Source: Plasmodium coatneyi
Taxonomy: Eukaryota > Apicomplexa > Aconoidasida > Haemosporida > Plasmodiidae
Assembly (NCBI RefSeq): GCF_001680005.1
Contig: NC_033563.1
Span: forward strand, 434,001-498,000
Reading direction: 5' to 3'
Length of the DNA stretch: 64,000 bases
The notes beneath the pieces were generated by a model. The model ran no database searches and was not told the DNA's origin. It saw nothing but the letters and a program-made list of their open reading frames with translations. Below, in pieces: positions 1 to 10,500 of this stretch. Position 1 is the first letter of the stretch, and every line of letters begins with the position of its first letter. A program made the position numbers and the translations under genes.

Positions 1-63
1 GCGCACACAGTTATGTAGCCTTCGCGTACACCTTTCTTCCCCTATCCTTTGAATGTTTTGCAG

Positions 64-217
64 GTGGTGTCCTGGAACGGTGCAGAAACGGATGGACGGA
101 AAATCTATTGCACAACATAGAAGTGATACTGGGATACCCGAAGAAGAAGTAGCCACAGGAGGTGGGGAACCTGACTTCGATGCGTCCCCCCCTACACTCA
201 TGTTGGACACTCTTTAA
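64..217 (+). CDS. Probable last exon of an upstream gene (partial)
   Basis: A T-rich stretch ending in ttttgcag at 56-63 looks like a Plasmodium splice acceptor. After it, two frames can be read. One, with 64 completing a split codon, stays open from 65 to a TAA at 215-217 and gives about 50 residues rich in Gly, Glu, Asp and Pro that end in LMLDTL. The other stops at 118-120 after 18 residues. The longer frame looks more protein-like. The rest of the gene lies outside the window, so no function can be given. It could also be intergenic sequence. Confidence 0.4.
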
Positions 218-1371
218 ATATATCCTGTCGTATGCATAGCATCTGCATTATGCGTTGTTTTCGCACGACAGTTCGTTGTTTTTTATTTTTTATTTTTTTT
301 GGACCCCTTCGAACCACGAACAGTTAAGACTGCCTTCACTTGGTGATAAACCACCAGGTAGATAGCTCCCTTGGGGAGATGAAATACTTCCCCGTCTGTC
401 TGTTCTGCTTAGAGGTTAAGGTTCCCGTTTGGGCCACTTGGTCCGTGGCTACCCTCGTGGCAACTCCCATGGCTGCTAAACCGTTTTGTTGTTTGATATA
501 TGCCCTCAGTGAGGCACTCTATTTGAACGGGATGTGCACAAGGCACAACACATTTTCTCGCCATCGGAACGAACCCGCAACTAGAAGGGTTCTATCGTGG
601 GGGAAGTACAAATGTCCATCAGCTTCCTTTTAACGTTGCGCTATGTAAAGTTTTTTTTTTTTTTTTTTTTTTTTTCCTGGTTGGCGAATACCTTAACGTT
701 GTTACCTCTGCTGGGGAGACCTTATGATCTCGCAACGGTCGGCCTCTTTGCAGATTAGCGGAGAGGCAACGAAGTGTAGGAGGGACATCTCACGTGTTTT
801 TCATTTACGGGTAACGCAACTTGGTTCGCTTAGCTTAACTCGGCTCTCTTTTATTATTATTTTTTTTTTTTTTTTTTTTTTTCCGGAGTAACCCGTGGTA
901 TTGCCTTGGCCACCGCAACGGGGCAGTCACCGCAATGTGACCACTGGAGGGGATACAACATTGTTTAAAATAAAAAAAAAAAAAAGAACCCACAAAAGAA
1001 AGCAAATAGGGAATAGCTGGCATAAGCGGAAAAATCTCTAACATGACGGCTAGGCTTCCCGTTTTGGCAAAATAACAATCGCGGGGAAGGTGGTAGCGCC
1101 GTTTTTTTTTTTCTTCCTCACTCAGTTCTCTACTCCATCGTAGGAAGAGGGACGAAGAGGAATTCGCACTTACGCAGTAGGTTACGCAGCGTATGCGTAG
1201 GTGCGTGCTTGCCCATCTGGGTACACTCACAACAGTGGGGAGAGCGGAATCAGCAGGATCTACTGCTTCTACCCATGGGTTAAGGCGCGCCAAGAGAGGC
1301 AAAAGCGTGAAGATCTTCACCGAGGGGAATAACCGTTTCCCGTGCCACGTTACCACCCCTTCACCGTGAGA
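218..1371. other. Intergenic region upstream of PRP19
   Basis: About 1.15 kb without a convincing gene. It holds long T tracts near 648-675 and 860-882 and an A tract near 970-985. Short open frames here, including a 97-codon one at 340-633 that begins with GTG, lack Plasmodium coding character. It presumably holds the 3' UTR of the left gene and the promoter and 5' UTR of PRP19. Confidence 0.6.
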
Positions 1372-2868
1372 ATGTCCATCCTCTGCACGATCAGCGGGCA
1401 GACGCCCGACGAACCCGTGGTGAGCAAAACGGGGTACATCTTCGAAAAACGGCTCATCGAAAAACACATCCTGAATTATGGCATATGTCCAGTAAGTGGA
1501 GAGGTCCTAACGCTGCAGGATCTGTACCCACTGAAAAATGAGAAGGTGGTAAAGCCAAGGCCCATTACGGCGAGTAGCATTCCAGGGTTGCTATCCATCC
1601 TACAAACCGAGTGGGACTCTCTCATCTCAGAGATGTTTACCCTAAGAACCCACGTCAATGACATACGTAACCAACTGACCCATAGTCTGTACCAGTACGA
1701 TGCTGCAACGAGGGTAATTGCAAAATTGTTGAAGGAGAAAAATAACTACACAGAAGAAATAAAAAATTTAAGGAAGCAAATTCTAAGCATCCGTAGTGGC
1801 AATGATTTGAATGAACTTGAAGTGGGGCTAAGTGAGGAACTACTAAATGACATGCAGGAGTTGGCAAAGAATCTTCTAATGACAAGGAAGAAGAGAAACA
1901 TAGAACATGTTACCACGACTGACCAGTGGAAACAGGTGACAAATACAAACGAGTTCGATGTACACTCGGCTGCACTTCCGGGGGTTACGTGTCTTTCCCT
2001 AGACGTTAACAAAACGAGATACAACTATTATGACGACCACATGAATCACAATTTTTTCTCCGGGGGGATGGATGGAAATGTGTATTACGTCTCCCTTGAG
2101 GAGAGTAAAGTCTTGGCCAAATTACAGGGGCACTTAAAAAAGGTCACTGCCATTGCGGCGCATCCGACTTACCCTGTATGCATATCAGGGGCGAATGATA
2201 AGACGGTTCGCATATGGAAAGGAGATATAGACACCAATGAGTTTACCACGTCGCATGTTATTACAAAACATAAAGATCAGATAACCTCCTTGGCACTCCA
2301 CCCGATGGAAAATTATTTTGTGACTTCTTCTAAGGACAACGTGTGGATCCTGCACGATATGGAAACGTCAAGGACGGTAAAAATATGTAAAACGAACCCA
2401 AGTCCATTTAAACACCTAGCCATTCACCCAGACGGAATTATGCTTGGCATAGGGTCTGAGGATTCAAACATACACATCTACGACATAAAAAGTCAGGAAT
2501 ATAAAGCGTCTCTAAGTGGTCACACCAGTGACGTGCAGCACATTTCTTTCAGTGAGAATGGCTACTACTTGGCTTCCTGTTCGAAGGATAAGACGGCTAA
2601 ATTATGGGATCTTAGAAAAGCGCAGTGTTTTCAAACGATAGATGTGGAAGAACAGCCAAAAAGTATTGAGTTCGATTTTTCTGGAAAGTACCTTTCGCTA
2701 GCTGCCGGGAATGACGTACATATATACAACTTCGAGACCAAGACGCAGGCCAATCTTGTGAAGACTCTTTCGTCACACACAGATACAGTCACGCAGACCT
2801 GCTTTGGCAGCAGGACGGCCTACCTCCTCTCCAGCTCGATGGACAAAACGGTCAAAGTGTGGAATTAA
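1372..2868 (+). CDS. PRPF19: PRP19-type U-box/WD40 ubiquitin ligase of the spliceosome
   Basis: Single-exon gene of 498 residues. The protein is the scaffold and E3 ubiquitin ligase of the PRP19 (NineTeen) complex, which acts in the nucleus during spliceosome activation. The N-terminus (MSILCTISGQTPDEPVVS) is the typical PRP19 U-box, residues 1-60. A coiled-coil region follows around 65-130, used for tetramerisation in the family. WD40 repeats fill the C-terminal half from about residue 210, with visible repeat ends such as KTVRIWKGD, KTAKLWDL and a final KTVKVWN. The frame stays open upstream to a GTG at 1342, but the ATG at 1372 matches the conserved family start. Length matches the family (about 500 residues). 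Identity is near certain from the U-box plus WD40 architecture; function is from established family knowledge. Confidence 0.95.
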   Translation: MSILCTISGQTPDEPVVSKTGYIFEKRLIEKHILNYGICPVSGEVLTLQDLYPLKNEKVVKPRPITASSIPGLLSILQTEWDSLISEMFTLRTHVNDIRNQLTHSLYQYDAATRVIAKLLKEKNNYTEEIKNLRKQILSIRSGNDLNELEVGLSEELLNDMQELAKNLLMTRKKRNIEHVTTTDQWKQVTNTNEFDVHSAALPGVTCLSLDVNKTRYNYYDDHMNHNFFSGGMDGNVYYVSLEESKVLAKLQGHLKKVTAIAAHPTYPVCISGANDKTVRIWKGDIDTNEFTTSHVITKHKDQITSLALHPMENYFVTSSKDNVWILHDMETSRTVKICKTNPSPFKHLAIHPDGIMLGIGSEDSNIHIYDIKSQEYKASLSGHTSDVQHISFSENGYYLASCSKDKTAKLWDLRKAQCFQTIDVEEQPKSIEFDFSGKYLSLAAGNDVHIYNFETKTQANLVKTLSSHTDTVTQTCFGSRTAYLLSSSMDKTVKVWN

Positions 2869-3375
2869 ACTGTGACATGGTGAAGCAACGAAACTGTGAA
2901 TAGTACGGCGCACCCATCGTGTCATTTCTGTTAATTATTACGTCGTTGCTACCATTCCACACACACGTATATATTTTAAAACACCCCGCAAGGTGGAAAA
3001 AAGTGCGGTTTTCTCCCCGCGTGGGAAGCGCGATAGGCATATTAATCTTCACCCCCCCGTTCGGCTGCCTCTCCTACGTGCATTAACAGCTGGGTTAACT
3101 CCAAACGTACTTTTAAACAGTCACCATAGTGAAGGAGCCACTTTATGTTGGCCCCCTTTTGCCCTTCCTTCGTCGCCGCGTTTTTGCCACATCGGTCGAT
3201 TGCCTTTTCTTCCAATGTTACATTGTTCAATTATTTTTTTTATTTTATTTATTTATTTATTTATTTATTTTTTTTGCACCCCTTTTGTGTGTGCATAGAG
3301 AGGTCCTCCACTTTGCGGCGGATGGCGTTGTCCACGGAACAGATGCGTACGGTACTTTCTGTGCAACTGGGAAGT

Positions 3376-3406
<31 letters not shown>

Positions 3407-4138
3407 ACGTACCACATGAATGTTACTCCTTTCTGTCATTAAAATTTATCATTAAACGGGAAAACTGATGGATTAATTTTTTTTCTCATTTAAGTTTACC
3501 GCCCCCGTCGTCGCGGCGACCAACTTGGCAACGCATCGCGGGGAAAAAATAGAATGTAAAAAGAAACTACATTAGCGTAGTGGTTAACGAAGTGGCTGCC
3601 ACTACGAACACACCATTTGGGGGAGACGCATACCTAAATTATCATGTGTGCCTCCATTTCGCGGTGCTTATTCAGTTACACCCCTTTTTATTCCATCTTT
3701 CAGCAGAGGCACCCGTTTGGACCACATTCCTCCCGTCTTTCTGTTCTTTTTTTCCTGCCACACCATCTCGAATTCTACCTTCACAACGAAGAAAAGCAAA
3801 AGAGTGCACACCGCCTCGGCAGGCATGTTTTCTAATCAGTGAAGTGAGACCATGCAGGTAATGAGCCCCAGCATGAGTTGCTGGCTCCCTCACACAAAGT
3901 AGACAACACGGATGAAACTGTCTGCCATTTTGTGCACAGTTTTGTACAGACCGGATGGTCGTTTCATCCCGATGTTGTTTTGCCTAAACATGTATTCATA
4001 TTGAGATTTTTTTTTAAATTCTGCTCGCAAAGTGTTGATCTTCCCAATTCGCTATACGAAAAATTCCCAACGTGGAAAAGTTGCTCAGCCAATTGGTGTT
4101 CTTTAGTGGTGTCCACCTTTTTGTGCTGAGCTAGCCAA

Positions 4139-4170
<32 letters not shown>

Positions 4171-4488
4171 AAAATTGTCCATTTCGCCTGAACAGTGCAT
4201 GTTCCACGTGAATGCTTCCCACCGTTCCGCTCCTTGTAGGCGCCTCCACGTGCAGACGAACGCGCCGAAGGGACTGACCCCTCAGCGGAGCGCGGCCTAA
4301 ACGAACTCGCCAAATGTCCAAGTGAGGCTTGTCAACAGGTGGGTGGATAGAAAAGGGGAAATTTGCCTGAACAGTGCAGGTGATGGGGCACAGCTGGGGA
4401 GTTGTCAAAAAGGGGGAGATCGCCACAACGGAAAAATGTCACCACTGTTGAGTGGATACACACACACATACCCACACACACCTTGCAG
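2869..4488. other. Intergenic region and presumed 5' end of the next gene
   Basis: About 1.6 kb with TTTA repeats near 3238-3272, a T tract at 3380-3407, and two A tracts at 4137-4174 separated by one G. A composite motif sits at 4130-4199: GCTAGCC, then the A tracts, then CCATTTCGCCTGAAC. A second GCCTGAAC lies at 4365-4372. The intron and start exon of the gene beginning at 4489 must lie in the right part of this region, but I could not fix a single exon 1. Confidence 0.5.
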
Positions 4489-5886
4489 GACATCGAAAAC
4501 ACAGCCTGCGATAGCATCCAGGAAAGCGGCCATGACCCACACCATGACACGTACGAAGCGTACAATTCGCAAAATGTGTGCGGCGTGAGGGAAGACATTT
4601 TCCCCTACGAAAGCTTATCCAACATTGAAGAGGACAACAACAACAGCAACCGCAAAGATCACACCAATCACACTGACAAAACGGGAAAAAAACAGCTGAT
4701 CTGCGAACATCAGATGACCATGGAGAAGGAACTCATTTTTCAAAACGAAGTCCTACGGAATGTGCTAAAGAGCTCCCAAAACGTGAAGGAGATGCAAAGG
4801 GAGCTATTCAACGTGGATGTGCGCGACTTCGTGCCGGTGATTCCCCCGGCGCAGGGGCAGAGCGCATATTCTCTCAGACGGGACCATCCCCAGCAGGGCG
4901 ACAAAGCGGGTGAAAGTATCGAAGGGCATCCCCATTGCCACTACGACGGTCATATGGTTATACGTCATGGAGGAGATCACCAAAGCGCCAACCACAGTGC
5001 GCCCAGCAGTAAGGGGACAAAAAGCTCCACCCCATGGAAGACAAATATGCACCCACCCAGAATAGGCGAAATCAAAGTCAACATAGACGATATAAAAAAA
5101 GGTCTACTGACCTACTACTCCAACATATACTCCTTGGACCATTACGATATAGAGGAGAGAATTAATATATTAAAGTATGGTGAGAAAAATATTTCTGAAC
5201 ATGTTCAGGCGAATTATTGCTACAAAAAGAGGGAACTTCCCTCAAGGCCTCCTTTTGTGCATTACAATGACGAGTTGGACAACCCTAATTCACGTGCGTA
5301 CCAAAGTATGTTGCCTGACTACTACTACAAGGAGGGTGCTAATCGTTCCAGGGATGGAAAGGAAAGGTCCCCCTTAGGCAGTACCAGTTTGGAGCACCAC
5401 AAAAAAATGGAAGAAACGAATGCCTTCAAAAGTGAATACGATCACGTCGGACAGATCTCTGAGCTGCTCAGCAGCCTGAAGAATAAGTGTGCCGATGCGA
5501 GTTTCAAGGCGCAGAGCCTGACCTCCAAGTTTGACCGGAAGTACGAGAACCCGGACAACCGCTTCTGGGTTCACAACCTGGTTCCGATGGTAAGCGAGTC
5601 GGTGGTCAAGGGGAGGAGAGCTGCCAAGCCACCTAGAGCACACTGACCATATAGCCCACTTCACACATGTCTTTTCCCCCCTCCTGTGCAGCACCTTAGA
5701 AAACCATCCCTCCAGAATGAGGACGGAATCAGGAACCACCTCGTCGTGACCTACTCCCAGCTCTACAACGAAGCAGTGTTGAACAAAAAGAGAATCGCAG
5801 CGTTGGAGAAAAAACTACATATACTGAAGCTGCGGGCGAACCTCCCCATGGGGGGCTACCGGATGGAGACACGCAATGCGCTCTAA
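4489..5886 (+). CDS. Conserved Plasmodium-type protein, unknown function (5' exon unresolved)
   Basis: Two exons are clear: 4489-5589 and 5692-5886. The first follows an acceptor (caccttgcag) and ends at a gtaagc donor. The second follows cctcctgtgcag, and both joints are phase 0. The open frame extends left of 4489 but has no ATG, so at least one short first exon is missing. Candidate starts lie in 4197-4320. The known part is about 431 residues: hydrophilic, rich in Asn, His and Lys, with a basic, helical, coiled-coil-like end (KKRIAALEKKLHILKLR). No catalytic or binding domain is recognisable. The gene lies between PRP19 and a small mitochondrial-type gene on the same strand. It is real by length, splice signals and codon use, but the function is unknown. 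Confidence 0.75.
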
Positions 5887-6768
5887 GTGGATCCACCTAA
5901 TACACGCAACCACTGCATGGACAAGCGCGTACCTACCAGCACGTGTGTGCCTCGTTCACCTGGGATGCAACCAAACGGGGTGGTGATTGCTACGTAACAA
6001 TGCACAGGTAGAAAGGGCACCACTAACACGGAGCAGAAACGTCCATCCCAATTATGTATTTTCCATTTTGGACACTTCCCCCAAACGTTTGTCCACCAAT
6101 TAATCCGCGACATATACCATCCGTCTAGCTATTGTACTTATTATTTTATTTTATTTTTTTTTTTTTGTAACAACCCTTAAACCTGCTCAGAAGGGAGCAA
6201 CAATTTAGCTACATAAGTAACCACCGCGTCGGTTATCATACAGTTGTTACTTCCAAAAGTGGGGTAACGGAAAAAAAAAAACACGCATCCCGTATCCATA
6301 GGGAAAAAATTCTCGGGACATATGTGAAGCCCTATGAAGTTCATTTGACACAGGGATGGGCTAGCAAAAAAAAAAAAAAAATTCGTTCGGTGGAGGACGA
6401 TGGGTATCCCTTCCCGCGTTTAACGTTTCCCGATGGTGGAAATGCCCAATAGGTGCACTCCCTTCTTGGTGGTCCATTTAATGGGAGCCAATCCCGGAGA
6501 CGGTTCATATGGGTGTGCTCTTCCCCGCGACGGTGCAGCAAAATACACCATGCACAGTAAAGTTATTTTCACTCCATCGGTGAGGAAACGCCGCTTCGAC
6601 AATTGCAAAACGTGTGATGCTCACCGGCACACGAAGAAGGAACCAACTTTCAGAAGTGTAAACCTGCAAAGGGAAGGATAACCTCCCCTCGTACACCTGT
6701 GTGTTCACGGAAAGGCTCAGTACCAACCAGAACCAGAATAACTTACCGGTGAACACATCGTTCCTTTC
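5887..6768. other. Intergenic region
   Basis: About 0.9 kb with a T tract at 6141-6166, A tracts near 6271-6281 and 6365-6380, and GGGCTAGC directly before the latter. An 82-codon open frame at 6433-6681 and its antisense partners show no recognisable protein features. Nothing else is supported. Confidence 0.5.
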
Positions 6769-7191
6769 ATGAAAATGGCTAGCTATATAATTTGCGCAGC
6801 TGCACGGAGCTGCTGCTGGACGAGCCCCGTAGGCCAGAGGCGGTACAAGAGCCACATAAACTCGGTCTCCATTTTGCAGCAGTTTTACAACCGACTGCCC
6901 ATTCGGAAGAAGTACATAAAGGCGATAAGGAAGGGGACGCTGATCTGGGACAAGGGACAGGTGGGTCTCCTCCGCAGAGTGAACACCACTCCAACCAGTG
7001 TGCCAACCGCTTTACCATATTACCCACATTACCACATTACCGTTTTCCCGCAGGTGAAGATTCCGCCGCTCAAAATCGAAGGATACGACCCGCCCAAGAA
7101 GTGCCTGTCCCCGCTGGTCAAGAATAGGAACAACCAGTACCGCGGAAGTTTCCTGAATTTGAAGGCCCACCGGGTGGAGTTCCAGGACTGA
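6769..7191 (+). CDS. Small probable mitochondrial protein with an in-frame intron
   Basis: ATG at 6769 (a second in-frame ATG at 6775) opens a frame to 7191. A 93-base segment, 6961-7053, begins gtgggt and ends ttttcccgcag, so it looks like a phase-0 intron. Its length is a multiple of three and it has no stop, so the frame reads through it. Spliced, the protein is 109 residues; unspliced it is 140. The N-terminus (MASYIICAAARSCCW then QRRYKSH) is basic, Arg/Ser-rich and free of acids, like a mitochondrial presequence. The rest is basic and soluble, ending AHRVEFQD. It could be a mitochondrial ribosomal or respiratory-complex subunit, but I do not recognise the family. It is convergent with SF3B1. 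Confidence 0.7.
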   Translation: MKMASYIICAAARSCCWTSPVGQRRYKSHINSVSILQQFYNRLPIRKKYIKAIRKGTLIWDKGQVGLLRRVNTTPTSVPTALPYYPHYHITVFPQVKIPPLKIEGYDPPKKCLSPLVKNRNNQYRGSFLNLKAHRVEFQD

Positions 7192-7597
7192 GCGTTGCAC
7201 TTGGTTTGTGTGCGTAGTTGGGGGTGAGGGGTCTTCTCTCTCCCTCTGTCACGTAAGATGCTATGCAATGCATTGACCGGTTTACCCATCGGAGTATGCT
7301 CCACACAGAACTGCAAAAACAATCTCACCTAAAAGTGGCAAAAAGGAATTCACCTCAACAGATATACCTCCACTTTGACGAAGCGACGAATCGGATTGGG
7401 GTGCGCCGCTGGCACCTGAACAGGTTTGTAGTCCGATGGGACTGTTAAAAAAAGAAAAAAAAAATTCGCCGTGACGACTGTGCACCACCTTTTCAGCCCT
7501 CCGAACGAACCACTTGGGGAAACACAAAAACAAAAAAAGGTGAACGTAGTGCAGGTGCAGCTGGTGGTAATGTGGCAGTGCACCCCCTAATCAGTCA
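7192..7597. other. Convergent 3' intergenic region
   Basis: About 0.4 kb between the small mitochondrial-type gene (+) and SF3B1 (-). It presumably carries both 3' UTRs. A-rich runs occur at 7446-7464 and 7525-7540. No gene is supported. Confidence 0.5.
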
Positions 7598-10500
7598 TTA
7601 CAACGTGTAGCGCAGCTCGTCACGCGCGAAGTTGCTGTCGTCGAGACGCTCAAACGGGGGGTAGATGGGGACGAGACTATCCTGGTGACCGATGTAAACG
7701 TTGTTGTAGATTTTCCAATAAATTTCGCGCACCTTTCTGGAGGGGTGAAAAATGCCCTGCACTAGATACTGGAAGATGATGGCAGGTCCGAGGGCCACCC
7801 TGAACCCGTCAATAGAATCAATGACTGCCTGGATCAGATGTGGAGACGTCTCAAAAATGTTTGGCCACACGTAGTTTAGCAGGTGGATTAATGCGTCTTC
7901 TCTGTTTAGTCCAAAGCAACCAAGTGCCAAGTGCTTGCAAGCCCACGTGGCAATTTGTCTATGCACTAAATCTCGATCCATGAGAGCATGCTCAAGCAAA
8001 GGCACCACTGCGTAGACGTAATCTTTTGCAATTTCCCCAATGTATTCGAACATGAAGGATAAAGCCTTTAGCACTCCATTCTGCACGTTCAGATCCTGGG
8101 TTCTGTATTCATTCATTAGTGCAGCCAGGACGGAATAGGGAAGACATGTATCTGCTACGATCGCAATGGCAACGGTGGTGCACACTCTTAGTTGTCTCTC
8201 CTGAACCCGTAAGTTATTTAGTAGAACTGTTAAAACTTCAAAGGGTCCAATCGTTCTGGCTATATAGCCAAACGTCTGGATAGTTGCTCTTCTAATTAAT
8301 TTTTTGTTTGATTTTAACAATTCAATTAGGTCGAAACAGATGCGATCCCACTCCTTTGGAGAAACCAAGTCTCCTCCCTTGTCTGCAATGATCCCAATCA
8401 GGTCGATCACATTTTCTTGTACCTTCTCATGTCTGTTCTTTAGAATTGGGGTTATTCTCGGTAGGAGGTCCTTTATCGGTGGAGTCATATTTTGCACGCC
8501 CAAAACGACTACAATGGATTTTAACGCACCGATGATGTTTCCAAGCACTTCGGGGTATTCCTCCCCAAGGTACTCATACAGGTACAGTGCTAAATGGCCC
8601 AACATTTGGTGCTCCTCACAGAGGTGCATTAGGTTAGCAATTCGGGCAATCAGTTCTGCACTCTGTTGTCTAATTTTTGGCAACGGGGTGTTCAGTCTCC
8701 ATCGGATGATTCCTGCTATTTGGGGTAGGTAGGGCTTCATCCTCACTTGCAGCTTATTTACTATCGCATCGAAGGAGTTCAACAGAACGTAATAGTCCTC
8801 TGAGGCTTGCTCCTGGAAGGCGTATAAAATCCCATCGATGAGCTGCTCCTCTAACGTCTGGTCTATGTCGTCTACCCCCTGATTATTTACAATGCTTTGT
8901 ATAGTCTGCATGACCATTTTTCTGAACTGCTCAGAGGGATCCTTCAGGTCATCCACTATCCTGGCAATAACAACTGCTCCTCCTATTTTGTTTGAAATTT
9001 CAACCGTCGTTTCGACTATTAGATGTAGATTCCTCTTATCGTGGCTACTTCTTAGAACCCAAAATTTTTCAAAAAATGGGTTCACCACTTCTTGGTTAAT
9101 GTAATCCTTTTCAATACCCTCCGTTTGTATGCACTGCTTCACACACTTTAGGACAACCTTTTTCATTTCTTCATCGGGGGAGTTAAATTCATTTATGAGG
9201 ATGACCATAACTTCCCTCGTGTAGTAACTTGCATGGTATGGGTCCATAAGCGGGATGATCAATCCGATGGCTTTCAAAAAAGCAGCCAATACTTTACCTC
9301 TATGTTCTGCGATACCCTTCCAGAGAGGTCTCAAAACAGAATCAAACGCTTCGATCCCATACGGTGCTGCTGCTTCTGCTAAGGCCGCTATGGCCAACGC
9401 AGTGATGGTCTTTACCTTCTGTTGTTCATCGTGCAACCCATGAGCCACTATAGAAACCAACTGTCTCAGATGCGGCAAAACGGCACAACCCATTAGAATA
9501 GCAATCTGCTGAACGATCTTTATTCCTGTGTGTCTGGCTTCCCAATTTTTCTTCGATTGGCAGACAGCCTTCAAAAACAGAATCAAGGATGGAATACCAA
9601 GTGCAGATGCAACAACAGCAAATGCCCTAGCGGTGGTATTCCTCACATACTCATCTGGGTGGTCTATGTCTGGTCTCATAATACCAATCATCGTTGCCAA
9701 TCCTGCCGCTTTGGCTAGATTGCTTATTATCTCTCTTCCTTCCACTCTGGCGTAATAATCCTCGTCAATCAGCAACGGCTCAATGACAACTAAAATTTTA
9801 TGCACATATGGTCTAACTAAATCGTCCAGTTTGAAAAGAATTCGATCAATGACTTTTACGAGAAGATGTCTCTCCTGGTCCTCTAACGTGTTGTGCATCA
9901 TTAGGGGGAGAATTAAGTTGAACAAGGTTTCTGGACCCAGTTCCTTCACCTTATCTGTGATGGCTCTTAGAGCTGCCCGTCTAACAGAAGGGGTTCCATT
10001 CTTTACCTTAAGAAGAAGAATCATAAGTTTCCTCTCCTTCAGCTCATCCTGTGATAAGTCGCTCTCATCTACCGTTTGAAACAACTTGCTAAAATAGATG
10101 AAGTCCTCATTTTTTAGCTGCACATACTTTAACTCACTTAACAATTGGGGGTTGTTTATTTGGAATTGGCTACTTTGCAAAACTGACTGTGCATCTGCCC
10201 CCTCTGCGTCCTTCATTTGGCTGGTCGTAGCGGTTGGAATTTCGTAAAAAGGGGTGCCGCTGGGAAGAGTCCCACTAATTAGGGTACTATTCATCCTGTT
10301 ATTATTTGTGTAAGGGGTTTGCATCACACCTGTGGTATGCTCACCCGTTTTATCATCCGGTAGGGAGGTGGTGCCTCCTCCGACCGTTCCACTACCCATC
10401 AGGAAGGGCGTCCCCGCAGTGCTAGCCATGGTCTTAAAAAACACCTTTAATTTGTTCCTCCTTATTGCCTCATATTCCTCCGGGGGCTGCACTATTTCAT

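Noticed and set aside
340..633. 97-codon plus-strand open frame
   Set aside because: Starts with GTG, has no recognisable features, and lies in sequence typical of intergenic DNA here.
835..1467. 210-codon minus-strand open frame
   Set aside because: Its start lies inside PRP19 and it runs through T/A tracts that give Lys runs. No protein features.
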